From Paucibacter sp. TC2R-5 (GTDB taxonomy: Bacteria > Pseudomonadota > Gammaproteobacteria > Burkholderiales > Burkholderiaceae_C): a stretch of DNA of 64,000 nt. Under the pieces are notes generated by a model that was given only the letters and a program-made list of their open reading frames with translations, was not told the origin of the DNA and ran no database searches. The stretch spans positions 62,001 to 126,000 of the forward strand of contig NZ_JAJIRQ010000007.1 in assembly GCF_025717605.1 (NCBI RefSeq), written 5' to 3'. Shown here piece by piece: positions 59,556-64,000 of the stretch (position 1 is the stretch's first letter; the number at the start of each line of letters is the position of its first letter). A program made the position numbers and the translations under genes.

Positions 59556-59725
59556 CCCGCTCACAAGACAACGCGTCTTGGGAGCGGGCTACCGAAGAAG
59601 CCGCAGCTGCCCCGGTCAAGCCGGCAGCGAAGAATTCCAAAGCAGCAGCCAATGCCAATTTTGGAATGAATATGCCGATGATGAGCAGCGCTTTCGACAC
59701 AGCCATGTGGTTGAACGCAGCCTAA
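59534..59725 (+). CDS. Possible small protein overlapping the barstar end
   Basis: A 63-codon frame opening with a GTG inside the barstar gene, Ala/Lys/Asn-rich with an end like PMMSSAFDTAMWLNAA. Codon use looks coding after about 59600, and a bidirectional terminator follows. It could be the tail of a lost gene (phasin-like composition) rather than an intact one. Confidence 0.3.
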   Translation: MLLFFSVARSQDNASWERATEEAAAAPVKPAAKNSKAAANANFGMNMPMMSSAFDTAMWLNAA

Positions 59726-59745
59726 GCAAGCGACTTAGGCACATC

Positions 59746-59775
59746 AAAAAAGGATCCCTCGGGATCCTTTTTTTT
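59746..59775. terminator. Bidirectional terminator between barstar region and ksgA
   Basis: AAAAAAGGATCCC and GGGATCCTTTTTT form a 13-bp stem around TC, with T-runs on both strands. It serves the convergent ksgA and barstar transcripts. Confidence 0.85.
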
Positions 59776-59797
59776 GGTCTGACTATTGTTTCTTGAG

Positions 59798-60568
59798 TCA
59801 GTCGGCCTTGGCCAATACTTGTGCCAGCGCGACGAACTCAGCCACCGGCACCTCCTCGGCACGGCGCTGCAAATCGAACTGCCCACCAAAACCCTTGGTC
59901 GCCAGCCAGACACCGAGGCTGTGACGCAAGAGCTTGCGGCGCTGCGAAAACGCAACCGCCACCATTTCACCAAACAGCTTGCGATCCAGCTCGGGCGGCT
60001 TGGCATAGGGCTGCATGCGGACAATGGCAGATTCGACCCGCGGCGGCGGATCAAAGGCGCTTGGCGGCACATCGAGCACCGACTCGATCGCATAGCGCCA
60101 CTGCAGCATGACGGTCAAGCGGCCATAGTCCTTGCAGCAAGGCGAGGCTGCCATGCGGTCAACGACTTCCTTTTGCAGCATGAAATGCTGATCGACCACA
60201 TGCTCCACATAGCCCAGCAGATGAAACAGAATTGGGCTGGAGATGTTGTAGGGCAGATTGCCGACCACCCGCAGACGCTGGCCTTTCGCGGCAGCAAGGG
60301 CGGCAAAATCGACCTTCAAGACGTCGGACTCAATGACCTCAAGCCCATCCCGGCTGCGCAGCTTGGCGGCCAAGTCACGGTCCAGCTCAATCACCGTCAG
60401 CGGCTTGATCCGATCCAGCAATGGAATCGTCATCGCGCCCAGGCCGGGCCCGATCTCGACCACCGTCTCGCCGCTTCGAGGGTCAATCGCGTCAACAATC
60501 GACTGGATGATGTTGACATCGGTCAGAAAATGCTGACCGAAGCGCTTGCGTGCAATGTGCTGCGCCAT
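59798..60568 (-). CDS. ksgA: 16S rRNA dimethyladenosine transferase
   Basis: A 256-residue methyltransferase that dimethylates A1518 and A1519. [42 protein letters not shown]-like [24 protein letters not shown]. It starts 2 bp after the surA stop, in the conserved lptD-surA-ksgA order (pdxA, often between, is absent here). Confidence 0.95.
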   Translation of the reverse strand: MAQHIARKRFGQHFLTDVNIIQSIVDAIDPRSGETVVEIGPGLGAMTIPLLDRIKPLTVIELDRDLAAKLRSRDGLEVIESDVLKVDFAALAAAKGQRLRVVGNLPYNISSPILFHLLGYVEHVVDQHFMLQKEVVDRMAASPCCKDYGRLTVMLQWRYAIESVLDVPPSAFDPPPRVESAIVRMQPYAKPPELDRKLFGEMVAVAFSQRRKLLRHSLGVWLATKGFGGQFDLQRRAEEVPVAEFVALAQVLAKAD

Positions 60569-60570
60569 GC

Positions 60571-61902
60571 TCAGTCCAGCCACTCGCGCATTTCGACATA
60601 GGCCCGCGAGCGCAAGTCCTTGACCCAGTCGAGATAGGCCTCCTCGTACTTGCCTTCGCGCAGAGCCGCTTTCGCCTGCTCGCGCAAGGCCTTCATCTCG
60701 ACCTCGACCAAGCGGCGCTCTACCACCTGGATCAGATGCACGCCAAAGCGAGACGGCACAGGGTCGGAGATGCCGCCCAGCGGCAAGGCGTTCATCGCCG
60801 CCTCGAACTCGGGAACAAAAGCGCCAGGACCCATCCAACCCAGATCGCCCCCCTCAGCAGCGCTTCCATCCTCGGAGTTTTCGCGCGCTACCGCCTCGAA
60901 GCTGGTGCTGCCACTCGCGATCGCGCGCTTGAACTCGGCCAGGCGGCGCGTGGCGACCTCGGCGCTCAGCTGCGCCGATGGGCGCAGCAGCACATGCCGT
61001 GCGTGGGTCTGCGTGACCGTCGTCAGCGAACCGCCGCCTTGACGCTCGACAACCTTCAACACATGAAAGCCGGCCCCCGAGCGCAGCAGCTTAGGGCTCA
61101 GCTCACCGCTCTTCAGCCCCGCAACAGCCTGCACAAACAAGTCCGGCAAGCGATCCGCAGGGCGCAGACCAAACTGGCCACCGCGCTCCTTGGTCGCATC
61201 ATCCGAAAACTCACGCGCCAGCTTGGCGAAATCGTCCCCAGCCTGAGCACGAGCAAGCACCTCTTCGGCCCGGGCTTTCCGCTCGGCCACGACCGCTTCG
61301 GAAGCGCCGTCCGGCAGCTTGATCAGAATATGCGCCAGATTCATTTGCCCGGTGCTGTTCGCCTGCTCCTTGCGCTGCTCCAAATAGGTGTCGATATCGC
61401 CATCGGTAATCCGAATCCGCGCCTGCACCTCGCGCTCACGCACCCGCTCGGTCATCATCTGATCGCGCAGGTTTTCTCGAAAGGTGCGGAAGTCGGTGCC
61501 GTCCTGCTTGAGCCGCTCCAGCAACTGCGGCATGGTCAGCTTGTTCTGTGCCGCCACATTGCTGACCACACGGTCCAGCTCAGGCTCATCGACCTTGCCA
61601 CCGGTCTCGCGCGCATAGGTGACCAAGACCCGATCATCGATCAAGGCGTCCATGGCCTGCTTGTGCAGAGCCGCCGGGTCGGGCATGGCCACACCCCGCC
61701 GTTTGGCCTCCTCGCGCAGCTGCAGGGTTCTTTGCACCACCTCGCTGGCCGCCACCACGTCTTGGTTGACCACCGCGGCAATGTAGTCGCCGGGTTTGAG
61801 GTCGATGGCGCGCTGCTGCGCCCAAGCCGCAGGGCTCAGCGGCAGGCCCATCAAAAGTGTTACACCGAACAGGGTCAGGGATCGAATCGACATATCAGTC
61901 AT
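60571..61902 (-). CDS. surA: Periplasmic chaperone SurA (peptidyl-prolyl isomerase)
   Basis: A 443-residue exported protein: signal (about 1-31, AAWAQQ cleavage), SurA N-terminal domain ([30 protein letters not shown]), two parvulin domains (about 185-290, [12 protein letters not shown]; about 295-400, [30 protein letters not shown]) and a C-terminal helix. It guides outer-membrane proteins to BAM. The ATG at 61902 overlaps lptD; an ATG three codons later is possible. Confidence 0.95.
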   Translation of the reverse strand: MTDMSIRSLTLFGVTLLMGLPLSPAAWAQQRAIDLKPGDYIAAVVNQDVVAASEVVQRTLQLREEAKRRGVAMPDPAALHKQAMDALIDDRVLVTYARETGGKVDEPELDRVVSNVAAQNKLTMPQLLERLKQDGTDFRTFRENLRDQMMTERVREREVQARIRITDGDIDTYLEQRKEQANSTGQMNLAHILIKLPDGASEAVVAERKARAEEVLARAQAGDDFAKLAREFSDDATKERGGQFGLRPADRLPDLFVQAVAGLKSGELSPKLLRSGAGFHVLKVVERQGGGSLTTVTQTHARHVLLRPSAQLSAEVATRRLAEFKRAIASGSTSFEAVARENSEDGSAAEGGDLGWMGPGAFVPEFEAAMNALPLGGISDPVPSRFGVHLIQVVERRLVEVEMKALREQAKAALREGKYEEAYLDWVKDLRSRAYVEMREWLD

Positions 61903-64000
61903 AGGGAGCTTCAGGGCTTGCCGAGCGATCATTGCTCAGGCGTCGGTAACCGGGCACATTGTCCCTCAAGACCTTGAGTGCGTTGGAACCCAGTTGGGAC
62001 AAGCCCACCAGCTCCAATTGCAGCATCAAGCGCGTATTGGTTTCTGCGCGTCCGGTCGAGAGGCGCTCGGCCCCAACCCGGAACACCCAGCAACCGGCGT
62101 CATACTCAAAACCGAGCACCGAGTCGGTCAGCTTTCGGTCAAACATGCTGTATTGCACGCGCCCAGCGCTGTACCAGGCGCCGCCGCAGCCGGCGCTATC
62201 GCGCTTGGGTCCGGCCTCCTGGCCATAGATGGGCCACTGCCATGCCAGCTCGACCTGCTCGCTCTGCCCACGCGTGAGCCGATAGGCCATGCTGACGGTA
62301 CGAAAGGGGCCGGGCGAGTAACGTGCCCGCAGGATGGTGCGCACCGGGCGACTCTCATTGGGATTGAACTGCACCGCACCGTCGGTCCACCACTGCGGCC
62401 GCAAATGCGCCGAACCCAGCAGCAAGAGGTCGGAGAAGCGCTGCGTCACCGGCACCCCGTCGGGCGTGACCAGCTGATCGCGGAACAAATATCGCTGCAC
62501 CAGACCCAAGCGCAAAAGCTCGGCACCCTGCTCGTTATCGACCCAGCGGCTGACCGCGCCGGCGGTCAATTGATGGGCGTCGGAAACCCGGTCGATGCCG
62601 GAGAACTGATTTGATGAGTAAATCGAATCGAAATTGAAGTCCTTGGGCGCGGAATCAAAGTTCGGGAACTGCTCTTGAGCCCGATAAGGTGTGTTGACGT
62701 AGAGCACGCGCGGCTCCAAGGTTTGCGTCAACTGGCGCTCAAAGACGCTGGTTTCACGCTCAAACACCCAACCATGGTCGACACTGAAGGTCGTCACCGT
62801 TCGTCCGATGGATTTGTGCCCGTCGTCGCGGGCCTGATCCAAGGCATATTGAGCGGCATTGACTTCCAGTCGCGGGATCAACCACCACGCCGCCCCGCCC
62901 ATCGGTGCGCTGACATGCGCGAGCAAATGCGCGCGCTGCCCGGTTTGAGTCTGTGTAGGCAAGGCGCTAGGCGGCAGGTCAAAGCGGTTGTACTCCAGCT
63001 CTACCGAGCCCTCCAGACGGCTCTTGCGCCCCCAGGGCCGAAAGCCCTCCATGACCGCGTCATCGGCGGCCGAGGTCAGGCGTAGCCCGACCTGCGGCGA
63101 GCGTTGATAGGGCGAAGCAAACTGAGACTGGGTGTCCAAGCCCTGCAGCACCTGCCACCGCTGCACCCTCGCATAGGCCTGCATCTCGCCCCAATGGGTC
63201 TGCTGCCGCCGGTCAAACTGCAAATCCGTCGGCAAAAGCCGTTCGGTCTGCGAATGCAGGCGTTGTGGCAAGTCCTTCCAATAGTCATCGTCCGAGACCC
63301 GCTCCGCTGCAAAGCGGTAGCGCCAGTCGCGTGCCAACTCTCCGTTTTGATCGAGGTTCACGGCCCAGCGGGAATGACCCATCAAGCGATCATGCGGCAA
63401 CAAAGCCAGCTTGGCGATACCGGCGTGCTGCGGCTCCAGATAACGGAATTCACTGTCCAAGCCGAAGCCGCGCCGCGACATCACAAACGGAGTCAAGGTG
63501 GCATCACGCTGGGGGGCGATATTCCAGTAGTAAGGCATGCCGAACTCGACACCGCTGCGCTTGTCGATGCTGAAGCTTGGGGGAAGCCAGCCTGATTTAC
63601 GCCCCAGCCCGAGCGGGAAACTCAGCTTCGGGGCGGGCAAGATTGGTACGCCGTAAAAACGCAGCACGCCACCGGTGGCCACACCCACATTGGCGTCGAA
63701 GTCGAGTTCGAGCTTTTGTGCGCTGAGTTCCCAAGGCAGCACTTGACCATCCTCACGCACTGGGCAGCTGCTGTAGGTACCGGCCATCACCAAGACATTG
63801 TTGGCGCCGGCGAACTTGACACGTTCCGCATGCCCGCGCCCGCCGGTCAGCGCGAGGAAGTAGCTGGGCGAAAGAAACTCCCCCTCAAAGCGATTGATAT
63901 AGAGCTGCAACTCGGGGCCACTGAAAACATTGCCGTCGCGGTTGACTTCGACATTGCCGACCGCCCGCGCAAAATCCTCGACCTGCTCATAGTTCACCCG
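61895..64000 (-). CDS. lptD: LPS assembly outer-membrane protein LptD (C-terminal part)
   Basis: About 701 codons are visible; the N-terminus is beyond the right edge. The beginning seen is the OstA/LptA-like domain (VEVNRDGNVFSGPELQLYIN), followed by the 26-strand barrel (GFGLDSEFRYLEPQHAG, WGEMQAYARVQRWQVLQGLD, LTQTLEPRVLYVNTPYR, FSGIDRVSDAHQLTAGAVSRW, SDVVLGFEYD-like end). It inserts LPS into the outer leaflet with LptE. The stop overlaps the surA start. Confidence 0.95.
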   Translation of the reverse strand, partial: RVNYEQVEDFARAVGNVEVNRDGNVFSGPELQLYINRFEGEFLSPSYFLALTGGRGHAERVKFAGANNVLVMAGTYSSCPVREDGQVLPWELSAQKLELDFDANVGVATGGVLRFYGVPILPAPKLSFPLGLGRKSGWLPPSFSIDKRSGVEFGMPYYWNIAPQRDATLTPFVMSRRGFGLDSEFRYLEPQHAGIAKLALLPHDRLMGHSRWAVNLDQNGELARDWRYRFAAERVSDDDYWKDLPQRLHSQTERLLPTDLQFDRRQQTHWGEMQAYARVQRWQVLQGLDTQSQFASPYQRSPQVGLRLTSAADDAVMEGFRPWGRKSRLEGSVELEYNRFDLPPSALPTQTQTGQRAHLLAHVSAPMGGAAWWLIPRLEVNAAQYALDQARDDGHKSIGRTVTTFSVDHGWVFERETSVFERQLTQTLEPRVLYVNTPYRAQEQFPNFDSAPKDFNFDSIYSSNQFSGIDRVSDAHQLTAGAVSRWVDNEQGAELLRLGLVQRYLFRDQLVTPDGVPVTQRFSDLLLLGSAHLRPQWWTDGAVQFNPNESRPVRTILRARYSPGPFRTVSMAYRLTRGQSEQVELAWQWPIYGQEAGPKRDSAGCGGAWYSAGRVQYSMFDRKLTDSVLGFEYDAGCWVFRVGAERLSTGRAETNTRLMLQLELVGLSQLGSNALKVLRDNVPGYRRLSNDRSASPEAPYD

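Overview
This window is a high-GC chromosome segment that reads as Burkholderiales, probably the Roseateles/Paucibacter/Rubrivivax side of the order. The support is gene order and protein character: hpf-ptsN-hprK next to divergent fur/bamE, then dapB-exbB-exbD-leuS-lptE-holA, and lptD-surA-ksgA. The genus is inferred. No tRNA, rRNA, CRISPR array or complete insertion sequence was seen.

Layout. 1-2800: a minus-strand run of three small genes coupled to an MlaE/MlaF-type lipid transporter, then a BON lipoprotein. 3024-6669: an unknown 149-aa protein, a KaiC-like double ATPase and a diguanylate cyclase fused to a kinase-like module without its histidine. 6736-26600: an envelope and stress region with small lipoproteins and membrane proteins, a Crp/Fnr regulator, fumC, CBS, PRC-barrel, an FMN reductase-like protein, an SbmA-like ABC exporter, a collagen-like lipoprotein, a cardiolipin synthase-like protein, DUF883/DUF1328 proteins, two-component proteins and a beta/gamma-crystallin protein. 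27579-32754: truD, a truncated DUF802-OmpA-DUF2894 set, and a GntR/ABC operon. 32764-42079: a MerR-B12 (CarH/LitR-type) regulator divergent from glutathione peroxidase, then FAD oxidoreductase, DUF1365, CFA-synthase-like methyltransferase, chalcone isomerase-like protein, MFS, DUF3833, SDR and NTF2-like genes, the last eight tightly coupled. 42098-64000: conserved housekeeping genes, interrupted at 58702-59555 by a secreted guanyl-specific RNase with its barstar inhibitor.

Two signals are not explained by the genes. First, six intergenic regions between 2.9 and 17.6 kb hold a 16-bp inverted-repeat site (consensus TGTnCGCTrGCGCACR followed by GAC). In five of them the centre lies exactly 29.5 bp before a -10-like hexamer, the geometry of a class II Crp/Fnr-activated promoter (-41.5). 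One site lies upstream of the window's own Crp/Fnr gene. Some sites look bidirectional, and one has a MITE-like element in its downstream leader. Second, between the glutathione peroxidase and the FAD oxidoreductase of the light/oxidative-stress cluster lies a nested stem structure. It exposes a CCUCC-rich loop, ends in a strong intrinsic terminator and follows a perfect 26-bp palindrome. It is a candidate anti-Shine-Dalgarno sRNA or leader attenuator.

Roles as inferred: the 1-26.6 kb region mostly serves envelope integrity and stress response, probably sharing one regulator. The 32.7-42.1 kb region looks like a light-controlled membrane-lipid modification and peroxide defence locus. The rest is core metabolism and LPS/outer-membrane assembly.
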